The notes below the pieces were generated by a model that saw nothing but the letters and a program-made list of their open reading frames with translations, was not told the origin of the DNA and did no database searches. A program made the position numbers and the translations under genes. Shown in pieces: positions 22,706-31,845 of a stretch of DNA of 64,000 nucleotides (the first letter of the stretch is position 1; the number at the start of each line of letters is the position of its first letter). The stretch is taken from IMG/VR virus record IMGVR_UViG_3300037584_005429, positions 1 through 64,000 of that record; one strand, 5' to 3'. Origin of the DNA: a virus.

Positions 22706-25036
22706 TTAAATAAGTTTTGAAATATTATTTTCTTTTTTAATTGTTATGTTATTGTCTGCCCATTCTCTAACTAGTGGATTGTGGGTGATTAAAAAAACGT
22801 TTTCAAAATAATCCTTAATCCTACTAAAAAATACCCCTACTTGGTCTAAATTTTCATTACTAACTTTACCTAATACCTCATCGAATACAGTAATATTAGG
22901 TCTTGGTAAACAGGAAACTTTTGTTAAAACAGTTCTTATCGCTAACGAAGATAGAGTTTTTTCAAACCCACTACCAGTAGATAATAATTTTTCAACATTA
23001 GTTTGATTGTCTACCATCCAAAATTCAACTTCATTTTTATCATTAACTCTGATTTCTACCATAAAATTTGTAACATCTGATAATAGTCTCATTAACTCAT
23101 TATTTAATTTAGGTACAACACTTTTAACAATTGTTTTTATTATACCATTTTTACCAAATACTGTTAAGTAAGCTCTAAAAATTTTTTCTACGTTATTTTC
23201 TTTTTTTATTTTTTCTATTTTGTTTTGATTTTCATTTATTGAGTTTTCTATTGTTTCTACTCTATTATTGTTATACTCAACCTCCCTAAATATATTTTCT
23301 TTTTTATTTTTTAATACGTCTATTTCTGAATTTATAGTTAAAATTTGTTTTTCTAATTTTGTATTATTTTCTAATCTTTCTTTATTTTCTTTCCATTTAG
23401 TAAGTTTATTTTTTAATTTTTCCAACCCTAATTCTTTTTGTCCAACCTCTAAAATTAATCTTTCTTTTTTAAGAAGTTCTTTTTCATATTCATCAAAAAC
23501 AATTTTTTTGGTTGTTAACTCATCTATTTCATTATCTAATTTTTTTATTTCTAAATCTTTGTCTTCAATAATTAAATTTAAGCTTTTTGTTTCTTCTTCT
23601 AAATTAGATATTTCTTCACTATGGTCCACATCTTTTAGTGTTTGTTTACACATAGGACATATTTCTGATTCTCTTAAATTTTTTAAGGTATTAGTTAAAT
23701 TTTTTAAATTAGTTTTATTTTTTATATTTTGTATATTAGTTTCTTCTCTAATTTTAGTTTGTTTTCTTAAAAATTCTAAATCTATTTCTTCTGGTATTTC
23801 TTTATCACCATAAACATTTAATTTTACATTTAAATCTTTTAATTCTTTTTCTTCTTGTTCTATAGTATTTTCAACCAGTCTTGGATTAACATTTTGTATT
23901 TCAACATCTATGTCACTTATTTTTTGACTTATTAACTTATCTCTGGAGATATTTTTTTCTTTTAGTTCTTTATCCCAAATTTTTAAATTATCGTTATTTG
24001 TTGAATTAGTTTTTATTAAGTTATCTTTTTCTTCAATATATTTTTTTATCTCTTCCTTTAATTCCTCTATATTATACACATTAGAAATTAAAGTTTTAGA
24101 CCATTTTGAGTACATCTCTTTACAAACTTTTTCTTTATCTTTTAAAACCTCCAAACCTATAAATCTACTAAGTATATTTCCTCTCTCTGTTGGTTTTGAT
24201 TCGATTAGTGATTCTAGATTAGATGCTGTTGATAGTACTGTTAATAAAAAATCGTTCATAGTTCCAATAGATTCTTTTATGAACTTTTCGGTTTCTCTTC
24301 TTTGTTCACCAGTAAAATTTTGTAGTGACCCATCTTTTTTTCTTTCTAAAAATTCTAGGTTTGTACTAACTGACCAGTCACCTTTTTTAGTTTTTCTTCT
24401 TTTTACTTTTCTAACAATAATATAGTCACGACCATCTATCTCTACCTCACCTTGTACAAAAACTTCGTTTGATTTTTTAAACCTATTAAATATTTCAGAT
24501 GCTTTAGTAGATTTTGTAGTGGTATTAAAAAATAAAAATAATATTAGGTCTACTGCGAGTACAGATTTACCACCAAAGTTAGGTGGGTTAGAATCTATTA
24601 CTGTTATCCCACCTAATTTTTTAACATCCAAATAATTATTATCACCAAAAGATAAAAAATTAGAAAATTTAATATTTTTTATATAAACTCTCTTATATTT
24701 TGTATCTATTTCTACAGCATCAGATAATTCTGCATTTACCTTATCATCTAATCTTTTTAGTAAATTTATATCGACACCCATATCATTTGTCATTACAAAT
24801 TGTGACATTAAATTTCTTTGGTATGCTGTGTCTAATATATTTTGTTCTAAATCTAAATCTAGTTCTTTACCTGATTTTCTATCTATACCTCTAGTTAAGA
24901 TTGTTACGTTTTTAGAATTGTACTTATTTTGGAAGTAACTTCTAACCCTTTTTATTCTTTCTTGTGTAAAATTTTCTGGTATATCTTCCCAAGTTACTTT
25001 AATAAATGGATTTTTTAGATTTTTTAATGCTTTCAT
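22706..25036 (-). CDS. SbcC/Rad50-like recombination ATPase (T4 gp46-like)
   Basis: Large subunit of the recombination nuclease; ATP-driven, it works with the SbcD-like subunit on DNA ends. Of 776 residues, the first about 115 are an extension without a known fold. The ATPase half follows: KFSNFLSFGDNN, and the P-loop NPPNFGGKS (150-158), where the usual first Gly is replaced. The middle is two long coiled-coil arms around a zinc hook, CPMC. The second ATPase half has LSTGSGFEKTLSSLA as signature and TVFDEVLGKV as Walker B, followed by FLITHN. Its start overlaps the glycosyltransferase stop by 4 nt. In T4 the gp47 and gp46 genes are close together; here four genes lie between them. Confidence 0.9.
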   Translation of the reverse strand: MKALKNLKNPFIKVTWEDIPENFTQERIKRVRSYFQNKYNSKNVTILTRGIDRKSGKELDLDLEQNILDTAYQRNLMSQFVMTNDMGVDINLLKRLDDKVNAELSDAVEIDTKYKRVYIKNIKFSNFLSFGDNNYLDVKKLGGITVIDSNPPNFGGKSVLAVDLILFLFFNTTTKSTKASEIFNRFKKSNEVFVQGEVEIDGRDYIIVRKVKRRKTKKGDWSVSTNLEFLERKKDGSLQNFTGEQRRETEKFIKESIGTMNDFLLTVLSTASNLESLIESKPTERGNILSRFIGLEVLKDKEKVCKEMYSKWSKTLISNVYNIEELKEEIKKYIEEKDNLIKTNSTNNDNLKIWDKELKEKNISRDKLISQKISDIDVEIQNVNPRLVENTIEQEEKELKDLNVKLNVYGDKEIPEEIDLEFLRKQTKIREETNIQNIKNKTNLKNLTNTLKNLRESEICPMCKQTLKDVDHSEEISNLEEETKSLNLIIEDKDLEIKKLDNEIDELTTKKIVFDEYEKELLKKERLILEVGQKELGLEKLKNKLTKWKENKERLENNTKLEKQILTINSEIDVLKNKKENIFREVEYNNNRVETIENSINENQNKIEKIKKENNVEKIFRAYLTVFGKNGIIKTIVKSVVPKLNNELMRLLSDVTNFMVEIRVNDKNEVEFWMVDNQTNVEKLLSTGSGFEKTLSSLAIRTVLTKVSCLPRPNITVFDEVLGKVSNENLDQVGVFFSRIKDYFENVFLITHNPLVREWADNNITIKKENNISKLI

Positions 25037-26097
25037 ATAATTTTCTTTATCGCTTCGATACTTTTAATAATAATATTCTTAAAACTAACTTCGTCAAGTT
25101 TTCTTTTTTTACTGTTGGCGTATTTTTTAAATTTTTTATTTTTCCATTTTTCTAATTTTCCGTATAATTCACCATTTTTATTTTGTTTAATATCTTGTAA
25201 ATATAAATCCATTTCTTTGGGTGTTCTAGGTAATAAAAGTTCCCATAGTTCTGAAGGTGCTTTTTCTAAACCCCAGTGATTATATACGTACCTCATCCCT
25301 AAATTATCAGATATTTTTTTTAAATTTTTTATGTAAATAGACTTATTAACTATAATCATTAAAAACCACATTAGTGGAGACTTAAATTTTTTAAATATAT
25401 TTTTTTTATTCACTATAATATCTGGGTGTTTTAATAAAAAATTATTATGTTCCTTAACACTATAAAATTTTAATATTTCTTTTTTTAGTTTTTTTTGTGT
25501 TTCATTATTGTGGGTCATTAGGACACTAGTGGTACCACCAAAATGTAGGTATTTCATTCTAACCTTTTTAATTTTTTTTCCAATTTTGTAAATAGCATTA
25601 GATAATTTTAAATCTTCATAACCAAAATAATACTCTTCATCATACCCACCTATTTCTAAAAATTTATTTCTTTCCATAATCATAGGTGCTTCTTTTAAAA
25701 AAAATTTTGTTTTAAATTTTTTATATGGTAAACCTGTCGTATTTAAATCTGGACCAACAGCGTAAACTTCGTCTGATAGTATTTTAGTGGATTTTAAAAT
25801 CCAATTATAATCTAATATATCTACATCATCATGAAAAAATGCTAGATACTTTTTATCTGTGTTTTTTACACCTAAATTATATGCTTTAGGTATATGATAT
25901 GGTAGTGATTTAATAACTTTTACATCTTCCATTTTAAAATCCTGAGTTGGCCCATTATCTACCACTATAATTTCTACATCCCAGTCTTTTAAGTGTTTTG
26001 TGGTTCTTTTAATACTAGGTATCAATCTCTCCTTAACAAATAAATCATTTAAACAATTTAAAATAATACAAGAAATGCTTTTATTACCAACCATCAT
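25033..26097 (-). CDS. Glycosyltransferase family 2
   Basis: Protein of 354 residues with a GT-A fold. SCIILNCLND is strand 1, EIIVVDNGP the nucleotide-binding strand, FFHDDVDI (about 87-94) the DxD-type metal site, and GGYDEEYYFGYEDLKL (150-165) the ED acceptor-site motif. It transfers a sugar from a nucleotide sugar to an unknown acceptor. The C-terminal 150 residues are basic and helical with one moderately hydrophobic segment (SPLMWFLMIIVNKS). It is coupled to the upstream aminotransferase gene by a 14-nt overlap, so the pair may make and attach an amino sugar to DNA, virion or host surface glycan. Start ATG 26097 or 26094. Confidence 0.85.
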   Translation of the reverse strand: MMVGNKSISCIILNCLNDLFVKERLIPSIKRTTKHLKDWDVEIIVVDNGPTQDFKMEDVKVIKSLPYHIPKAYNLGVKNTDKKYLAFFHDDVDILDYNWILKSTKILSDEVYAVGPDLNTTGLPYKKFKTKFFLKEAPMIMERNKFLEIGGYDEEYYFGYEDLKLSNAIYKIGKKIKKVRMKYLHFGGTTSVLMTHNNETQKKLKKEILKFYSVKEHNNFLLKHPDIIVNKKNIFKKFKSPLMWFLMIIVNKSIYIKNLKKISDNLGMRYVYNHWGLEKAPSELWELLLPRTPKEMDLYLQDIKQNKNGELYGKLEKWKNKKFKKYANSKKRKLDEVSFKNIIIKSIEAIKKII

Positions 26098-27253
26098 TTA
26101 TGAGTTTTACTATTTTTTTAATTTCTTTTTTACTTAACCACCACCCCACAGGTAAACAAATCATCTCCTCAACCATTTTATCTAGATTTGGTAATTTTGT
26201 ATTGTATCTGAATACACATGAATGTTTGTCATTTCTTTCATGTACTCTACTAACCATTATGTTATTTTTATCCATTTTTTCCATAAATTTTCTTTGGTTT
26301 TTTACCTTTATTGTATAAACCCAATATGATGGATTATTTTCTTTTTCTACTTTTAATAAAGTAATGTTTGGGTTATTTTTTAAATTTTTTGAGTAGTATT
26401 CTGCGTTTTTTCTATTAACTTTTAATAATTTATTTACATATTTAAGATTTTCTATGCCCACAGTTGCACATATGTCGTTCATATGAAATTTAAATCCCCA
26501 CTCAGAAATATTATTTTCACATCTAAAATCTTTTGTGTTATCATCTCTATCAATACCATACCACCTTAAAAGTTTTGCTTGTTTTGTTAATTTTTTATCT
26601 GGAAGTATAACACACCCACCATCAATACTTGTGATGTGTTTTATAGCTTGAAAACTGTGTATTTTTATATTATCGTTTTTTATTGCTCCTAACATTTTTC
26701 CTTTATATGTGGTACCAAATGAATGAGCTGCATCTTCTATTATAATAGGTCTAAATCCATATTTTTTTTCTGAATAATTTTTTATTTCTTCTATTTTTTT
26801 TAGGTCTATTGGATTGCCTCCCCAGTGAACTAGTATTATAATTTTAGTTTTTGTAGATAATTTATTTTTTAAATCGTCTAAACAAATATTACACGTGTCT
26901 CTATCTACGTCAACCCATTTTAAATTTAAATTATTGGCTAATACTGGCCAGTTAGTTGCGGTACATGTTAGTGGACAACTTAAAACCTCATCACCTTCTT
27001 TTACAAAAGGCCAATTATATTTTTTGTGACCATGAATATTATTTTTAAGTAGGTGAAGTGTTAAATGTATTGCTGAAGTAGCAGAATTAGTTGTTATTAA
27101 ATTATCACAACCTATGTATTTTTTTAGATTTTTTTCAAATAATTTTACCTGTTCACCCTCACCTATAAATCCAGATTGTAAAATTTGTTTTACTTTTTCT
27201 GGAGCATTAGGTGACATGAATACCTTAAACAGTGGTATGTTAGTTTTCTTCAT
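26084..27253 (-). CDS. DegT/DnrJ/EryC1 family sugar aminotransferase
   Basis: PLP-dependent aminotransferase of 389 residues that converts a keto-sugar nucleotide to an amino sugar. Landmarks: NSATSAIHL (56-64) for cofactor phosphate, IIIEDAAHSFG (170-180) with D174, and HSFQAIKHITSIDGG with the PLP lysine K205. The length is standard. Usual products are 3- or 4-amino sugars in O-antigen or capsule. In the phage it lies next to a glycosyltransferase gene and between the genes of the two recombination nuclease subunits, as if inserted as a cassette. Confidence 0.9.
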   Translation of the reverse strand: MKKTNIPLFKVFMSPNAPEKVKQILQSGFIGEGEQVKLFEKNLKKYIGCDNLITTNSATSAIHLTLHLLKNNIHGHKKYNWPFVKEGDEVLSCPLTCTATNWPVLANNLNLKWVDVDRDTCNICLDDLKNKLSTKTKIIILVHWGGNPIDLKKIEEIKNYSEKKYGFRPIIIEDAAHSFGTTYKGKMLGAIKNDNIKIHSFQAIKHITSIDGGCVILPDKKLTKQAKLLRWYGIDRDDNTKDFRCENNISEWGFKFHMNDICATVGIENLKYVNKLLKVNRKNAEYYSKNLKNNPNITLLKVEKENNPSYWVYTIKVKNQRKFMEKMDKNNIMVSRVHERNDKHSCVFRYNTKLPNLDKMVEEMICLPVGWWLSKKEIKKIVKLINDGW

Positions 27254-27289
27254 ATGTAAAATATAAAGAATTTTAAAGTGTAAATCAAT

Positions 27290-27613
27290 TTATTGTACTC
27301 CTGGTCCTTTGTCTATTCTATTTTCTTCAAACCATTCTACTATAGCGTTTATAGCCCACACAGAACCACTAGCTAACATACCATCAAAAAACCAACTTGT
27401 ATAAGGTATATTTGTTAACTCTGCTGTTGGTGAGAAAAATGCTAATGAGAAAAAGAATCCTACCCACGTAGATGTACACATCATACATTGTATTAGGTCA
27501 CCAAAAAATTCTGATTTTTTTATTAACCAATTTCTTAGGTTTTCAAAAATACTACCAAACACTAATATGTTTGACATTCCATAAGCTGCTAAAATCCAAA
27601 TAAATATTTCCAT
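27290..27613 (-). CDS. DUF1360-like small membrane protein
   Basis: Protein of 107 residues with hydrophobic segments near residues 3-22, 44-62 and 78-92. QCMMCTSTWVGFFFS after the first polar loop recalls the conserved CxxC-x-W-x-G segment of DUF1360 membrane proteins. Function unknown; it is expected in the inner membrane. It lies 36 nt before the aminotransferase gene. Confidence 0.6.
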   Translation of the reverse strand: MEIFIWILAAYGMSNILVFGSIFENLRNWLIKKSEFFGDLIQCMMCTSTWVGFFFSLAFFSPTAELTNIPYTSWFFDGMLASGSVWAINAIVEWFEENRIDKGPGVQ

Positions 27614-27617
27614 AATT

Positions 27618-28058
27618 TTAATCGTAATAAGTGTCGTTTAAGTTAGATGACCTCATGTGTTTAGTTCTCCTATTGACAGTAACGTTTTTAAAATGTTCTA
27701 ACACATCATCTTGTTCTTTTATTTTATTTTTTTGTTCGTTTATTATATTATTTTTTTCAGTTAACTCTTTTTTAAGTTTTTCTAACTCATCAATCAACTG
27801 AGTGTCTTTTACTTCTTTAGTTATTATTTTTTCAATTATAACTTCTTTTTCTACCGGTATTTCTTTAATTACTTCTTTTATAACTTCTTTTTCTACTGGT
27901 ACTTCTTGTATTTGTGATTTGGGTAAAAATGGTGCTATACCGTACTTGTCTAGTGTTAGCCCATCTTTAGCACATTTAACAATAAATCCATCAATATCTT
28001 CTATTTCATTTAATTGGCAATATTCTTTAAACTCTTTCTGTTGTGTTTTACTAAGCAT
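27618..28058 (-). CDS. Coiled-coil protein with PVEKEV repeats
   Basis: Protein of 146 residues. The first 45 look like a small helical domain. Residues about 50-85 are a degenerate repeat in Val, Glu, Lys and Ile (VPVEKEVIKEV, then IPVEKEVIIEK), and then a coiled coil runs to about 125. The tail is basic. No enzymatic motif. It overlaps the SbcD-like gene by 8 nt, so it may associate with the nuclease, but that is only positional. Confidence 0.6.
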   Translation of the reverse strand: MLSKTQQKEFKEYCQLNEIEDIDGFIVKCAKDGLTLDKYGIAPFLPKSQIQEVPVEKEVIKEVIKEIPVEKEVIIEKIITKEVKDTQLIDELEKLKKELTEKNNIINEQKNKIKEQDDVLEHFKNVTVNRRTKHMRSSNLNDTYYD

Positions 28059-28836
28059 TTGTTAAAATTTCTTTACCGTTTTCAATATCTTCTATATCTT
28101 TTATCTTAAAATTAAGATAAGGTTGGGGATTATCAATATTAAAAAACTTATATTTTTTTGTTTCTACATTATATAATCCGTATCCGTGATTTTTTATACT
28201 TTCACCAAAATTCTGATTTATCATTGACCCCACCATATAAGCTTTTTTATTACCTGGTATTTTAAATGTTTGTCTTTTATGTATATCTCCAGCTAATACT
28301 ACATCACACCCCTCAAATATTTCAACACTATAACCATCTTCAAATTCAAAACCTATATCAGTATATAAACCAATTATTGGTCCGTGAAATAAACCTATTT
28401 TATGTTCTTTACAACTTTCTGGAATTTCAGGTCTAGTATTATGTGTTAATAATGAGTATACACACCACAATATATTATTGTCTTTATAACATCCTTTATC
28501 TTTATAGTATGTTATATTAGGATTATTTAAACTTTCTACTACTGGAGATATAGCGTCCATCCTATCTAGATTATTTTCTAAAAAATCATGATTACCAATT
28601 ATGTAAACACATTTACAGATTTTTGCGGTTTCTGTCATAAACCATGACATTAAATTTATAAGTTCTGGTGTCATTTGGTTTTTAGAATGAACAAAATCAC
28701 CGGTAAAAACTATTCTATCTGGTGATAATTTTTTCCACTCTTTAAGTGCAATTTCTAATATATTTTTATCCCTTAAATGTTGTTTATATAACTTTAAGTG
28801 TAAATCTGAATAGTGTATGATAGTTTTAATAGACAT
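28051..28836 (-). CDS. SbcD/Mre11-like nuclease subunit (T4 gp47-like)
   Basis: Metallophosphoesterase of 261 residues with the complete di-metal set: SDLHL (D11, H13), TGDFVH (D47), IGNHD (N82, H83, D84), LFHGP (H151) and AGDIHKRQ (183-190). It is the nuclease partner of the SbcC-like ATPase and acts on DNA ends in recombination-dependent replication. It is shorter than T4 gp47 (about 340), mainly at the C-terminus, where a capping domain and the SbcC-binding part are expected. The start codon overlaps the upstream stop by 1 nt. Confidence 0.92.
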   Translation of the reverse strand: MSIKTIIHYSDLHLKLYKQHLRDKNILEIALKEWKKLSPDRIVFTGDFVHSKNQMTPELINLMSWFMTETAKICKCVYIIGNHDFLENNLDRMDAISPVVESLNNPNITYYKDKGCYKDNNILWCVYSLLTHNTRPEIPESCKEHKIGLFHGPIIGLYTDIGFEFEDGYSVEIFEGCDVVLAGDIHKRQTFKIPGNKKAYMVGSMINQNFGESIKNHGYGLYNVETKKYKFFNIDNPQPYLNFKIKDIEDIENGKEILTNA

Positions 28837-29522
28837 TAACTTTTAATTTGTTTTAAATGCATAAATAAAGCTGTTAAAGACATACAAATTACCATTTTAA
28901 TAAAGCCCCCATAAGCTATATAAATTATATAACCTAAAACAGTTAACATTAAAATAATTACTCTCATATTTTTGTATAAATTTAACCAAATTGTATAAAG
29001 ATACGGAAATTTATCTCTCCACTTTTTTTTGTCGGGGTCTCCTTCATAATAAACTGGTAGTGAATAGGTATTTTCAGGAAAATATCTTATAGTGAACCAA
29101 GTTATAATACCTAACATAACGGTAGCTAAAAAGTTATCTATAAAAAAGTACCAGATAATAATAGCAAATAATATAAAATTTATTATTTTAATTATTTTTT
29201 TTTGATTACTACTAAATAAAGGTTTTAACATTCTCTCATATAAATCTTTTAATGAAGTTTTAGGTGCATCTTGTAAAATAACTTCTACTTCATAATCTTC
29301 ACCATACATTTCTTCTAAAACTTTTACTCTGTGATTGCCATTTATTACATTATATTTTTCTTCTTGTTTATAAACTAGAATATATGAAAAATTTTCTGGT
29401 TTATAGCCTTGGGTTTTTATACTTTTTCTTAGTCTACGCCAACTATAGAATATTGATGTTGTTGTTCTTTTACCTATGGTCTTAATATCTTTTAGTTTTA
29501 CTTTTATTTTTTGTTTACCCAT
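28836..29522 (-). CDS. ParB-like domain fused to membrane segments
   Basis: Protein of 228 residues. Residues about 1-85 resemble a ParB/Srx-type fold: VKLKDIKTIG, then YILVYKQEEKYNVINGNHRVKVLEE (residues 46-70, read as two parts) with the NGNHR motif at 61-65. The rest holds about four hydrophobic segments (108-127, 129-146, 186-206, 208-225) around a polar loop. ParB-fold proteins in phages can be CTPases or nucleases; the membrane tether is unusual. It overlaps the PD-(D/E)XK nuclease gene by 8 nt, placing it in the recombination block. Confidence 0.65.
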   Translation of the reverse strand: MGKQKIKVKLKDIKTIGKRTTTSIFYSWRRLRKSIKTQGYKPENFSYILVYKQEEKYNVINGNHRVKVLEEMYGEDYEVEVILQDAPKTSLKDLYERMLKPLFSSNQKKIIKIINFILFAIIIWYFFIDNFLATVMLGIITWFTIRYFPENTYSLPVYYEGDPDKKKWRDKFPYLYTIWLNLYKNMRVIILMLTVLGYIIYIAYGGFIKMVICMSLTALFMHLKQIKS

Positions 29523-30288
29523 TCTTATTCATTATTTTTAAAATTTCATCTCTAAAATCGTAACACTTCATAATCTTATAAGTTTCATTATTTTCATTAA
29601 ACCAAACAATATAACAATCACCTATTTCTAATTCGGTATTTCTTTCAACTATTAATTTATAAAAAGATAGTTGTAAAGAGTATGTATTCAATTCACAAAC
29701 ATCTAGATGAGATAAAGGTTCTTTAAATTGTTGCCATTTATTATATTTTTTTATTTCTTTATTGGTTTTCCAATCCCAAATTTCTAATTTTTTAGACTTT
29801 TCATTATAAAATAACTGGTCAATCATCCCTGTAATACCCCACTCTTTATCTCCAACTACAATTTCTGCTCTAACTGGTATTAATTTACCAAAAGATTTTT
29901 CATAAAACTCACCAAACATTTTTGTTAGTTTGTTAACAGCTTGTTTACATTCTAACATATTTTCTACACTACCTAAAGCTTCTGTAATTTTATGTTCTGG
30001 AAAAGGAAATAATTTATTTGTTAAAAAATTTTCAGCATATTCATGAAAAGCCGAACCTTTTTCACAAGAAAAGTCTGCCTTATATTTCCATTCTTTTAAT
30101 ATTTCTTCTTTTGTAATCCCTCTTTCATCTGCCTTTTTTTGTGACCAATAATCTTTATCAAATGGATGTTTATATTTAGATATTACAGATGTAACAGATT
30201 TAGTTCTTACACCATCTAGATAATATATGTGTTCCTTATCATGAAACTTTATATTATTAAACTTAGCTAATTCTCTAATAATTTTCAT
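29515..30288 (-). CDS. PD-(D/E)XK nuclease (Cas4/RecB-like exonuclease)
   Basis: Protein of 257 residues with the motif order of this superfamily: GSAFHEYAE (78-86), GMIDQL with D157, IWDWKT with D172 and K174, and YSLQLSFYK as the C-terminal QxxxY-like helix. The four-cysteine iron-sulfur cluster of Cas4/AddB is absent. It probably degrades DNA ends or processes replication and recombination intermediates. It lies directly between the ParB-like gene and the primase gene, with overlaps or zero spacing. Confidence 0.85.
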   Translation of the reverse strand: MKIIRELAKFNNIKFHDKEHIYYLDGVRTKSVTSVISKYKHPFDKDYWSQKKADERGITKEEILKEWKYKADFSCEKGSAFHEYAENFLTNKLFPFPEHKITEALGSVENMLECKQAVNKLTKMFGEFYEKSFGKLIPVRAEIVVGDKEWGITGMIDQLFYNEKSKKLEIWDWKTNKEIKKYNKWQQFKEPLSHLDVCELNTYSLQLSFYKLIVERNTELEIGDCYIVWFNENNETYKIMKCYDFRDEILKIMNKNG

Positions 30289-31203
30289 TTACAATAATTT
30301 TATTTCTTTTAGGCCTTCTAAACCACCTAGTTCACCAACATCTTTATCTTTAGGTAATTTTATTAATCTAATTCTACCTGTTAATTTACCACCATCTAAT
30401 TTACGGTATAGTTTTTCTGCGTCATTCCACGCATCACCATCTAAACAAATTATAACATTTTTTTTACAATTATCATATAGTTTATTCCATAATTTATCAC
30501 TAACATTTTTACCTAAAACTGGTATTGAGTTACTAACGAAAAACATATCGAATACACCTTCTACCAAATAAACATCTTCTTCCCAATTTATTTGGTGTTC
30601 ATTAAAAATAATCTTGTCTTTTTCTGCTTCTGGATTTTTATATTTATTTTTGTGTCCAACATATGAACGAGAAACAAAGTAGTTAATATCACCACTTTCG
30701 TCAAATGAAGGTACTATAATCCTACCTCTATAATTACCCTCGGTAGTATATCCTAAAGAATATTTTGTTATAATTTCATCACTTATATTTCTTTTTCTTA
30801 AATAATTATAAGCTTCTTTGTATGGTATAGTTAATTTATTACCCTTAGTAAAAGATATATATTCGTTAGGTAAAGTAACATCTTTATAGGTTCTTTTTTG
30901 TGTTTTTATAAAATCACCACCTATTAATTTCCATGTAGATTTATTTCTTTTATTACCCCACTTTAAAAATAATTTATTTAAAGAACCATGTGTACCGTAG
31001 GTCTCCGAACATGCCCAACACTTATAGACCCCTTGATGATAGTTTACCTCAAAATTACCTTTACCATCACCCCTGTCTAAACCTTTTATGTCATACGAAC
31101 ATACTGGACAATCAAATGAAATTTGTCCTTTGTTTGGGTAGTGTGAATTTATGTCACCTAAAACATCTTGTAATAGTTCTAATAGTAGTGGGTTATCTTC
31201 CAT
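30289..31203 (-). CDS. DNA primase (DnaG-like, zinc finger and Toprim)
   Basis: Makes RNA primers for lagging-strand synthesis. The 304 residues hold an N-terminal zinc site (CPVC at 32-35 and CWAC at 62-65), a linker, and a Toprim catalytic domain with VEGVFD (214-219) and LDGDAWND (254-261). No helicase domain is attached, so it resembles T4 gp61-type stand-alone primases and needs a separate helicase. The start ATG 31203 follows TACATTTAC, a weak -7-like sequence. Its stop abuts the nuclease gene start. Confidence 0.92.
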   Translation of the reverse strand: MEDNPLLLELLQDVLGDINSHYPNKGQISFDCPVCSYDIKGLDRGDGKGNFEVNYHQGVYKCWACSETYGTHGSLNKLFLKWGNKRNKSTWKLIGGDFIKTQKRTYKDVTLPNEYISFTKGNKLTIPYKEAYNYLRKRNISDEIITKYSLGYTTEGNYRGRIIVPSFDESGDINYFVSRSYVGHKNKYKNPEAEKDKIIFNEHQINWEEDVYLVEGVFDMFFVSNSIPVLGKNVSDKLWNKLYDNCKKNVIICLDGDAWNDAEKLYRKLDGGKLTGRIRLIKLPKDKDVGELGGLEGLKEIKLL

Positions 31204-31238
31204 GTAGTAAATGTATGGAATTTTTATTGGTTAATCAA

Positions 31239-31835
31239 TTACCAAATGTTTTTTTGTTTCATAGCACCTAACACACAAGTATAAGCATCTGCCATGTCAT
31301 AATTTTCTTTTTTAAGTGTATTATTACGTGTATATGCCCATGTTAAGTGAGGTTCTCTGTCTGAAACGTGTTGCCAAATTATCTGTTTTTTATCACACCC
31401 TACTTCATATTTTCCAAATAATACTTTTCTACCTTTATTATTTTCTGTAAATAAACTAGGAAAAGCAAATTTTCTTGAGTTGTATGTTGATATGAATTCT
31501 GGGACTATACCTAAAACATCATAGATTACTCTAGTAATAAATGAGTTATATCTCATTAGAGTAGCAACAGTTCTAATGTTATTAGAATTAATTAGTGGCT
31601 CTTCTATCACTACTTGTGTTATGCCAACTTTAGTATAATCACTTAGTTTATTCTTAAAGTGGTTAGTTTTTTCTAACATTTCTTCTACTTTACTATCTTT
31701 AGGTGGTTTAATTTTTGGTGAAAAATGTGTTAACTCTAAAAGTTGTCCATCTTGTAAGTCAAATAAAGCCCACCCTATAGTTTTTGTAGATATATCTAAC
31801 CCTAAAATTTTAGGTCTATTTCCAATATTTTTCAT
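31239..31835 (-). CDS. RuvC-like Holliday junction resolvase
   Basis: Protein of 198 residues with the RNase H-like RuvC fold: ILGLDISTKTIGWA (D14), VVIEEPL (E78/E79), and YDMADAYTCVLG (D180, D183). It would cleave branched DNA before packaging or during recombination. Phages with T4-like replication often use either endonuclease VII or such a RuvC type. It precedes the primase by 35 nt and follows the first structural gene by 10 nt, marking the boundary between replication genes and virion genes. Confidence 0.9.
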   Translation of the reverse strand: MKNIGNRPKILGLDISTKTIGWALFDLQDGQLLELTHFSPKIKPPKDSKVEEMLEKTNHFKNKLSDYTKVGITQVVIEEPLINSNNIRTVATLMRYNSFITRVIYDVLGIVPEFISTYNSRKFAFPSLFTENNKGRKVLFGKYEVGCDKKQIIWQHVSDREPHLTWAYTRNNTLKKENYDMADAYTCVLGAMKQKNIW

Positions 31836-31845
31836 AATTAAAATA

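Noticed and set aside
27770-27920. DNA-level tandem repeat or CRISPR-like array in the PVEKEV region
   Set aside because: The repetition is short, degenerate and in frame, reflecting a coiled-coil protein; no spacers.
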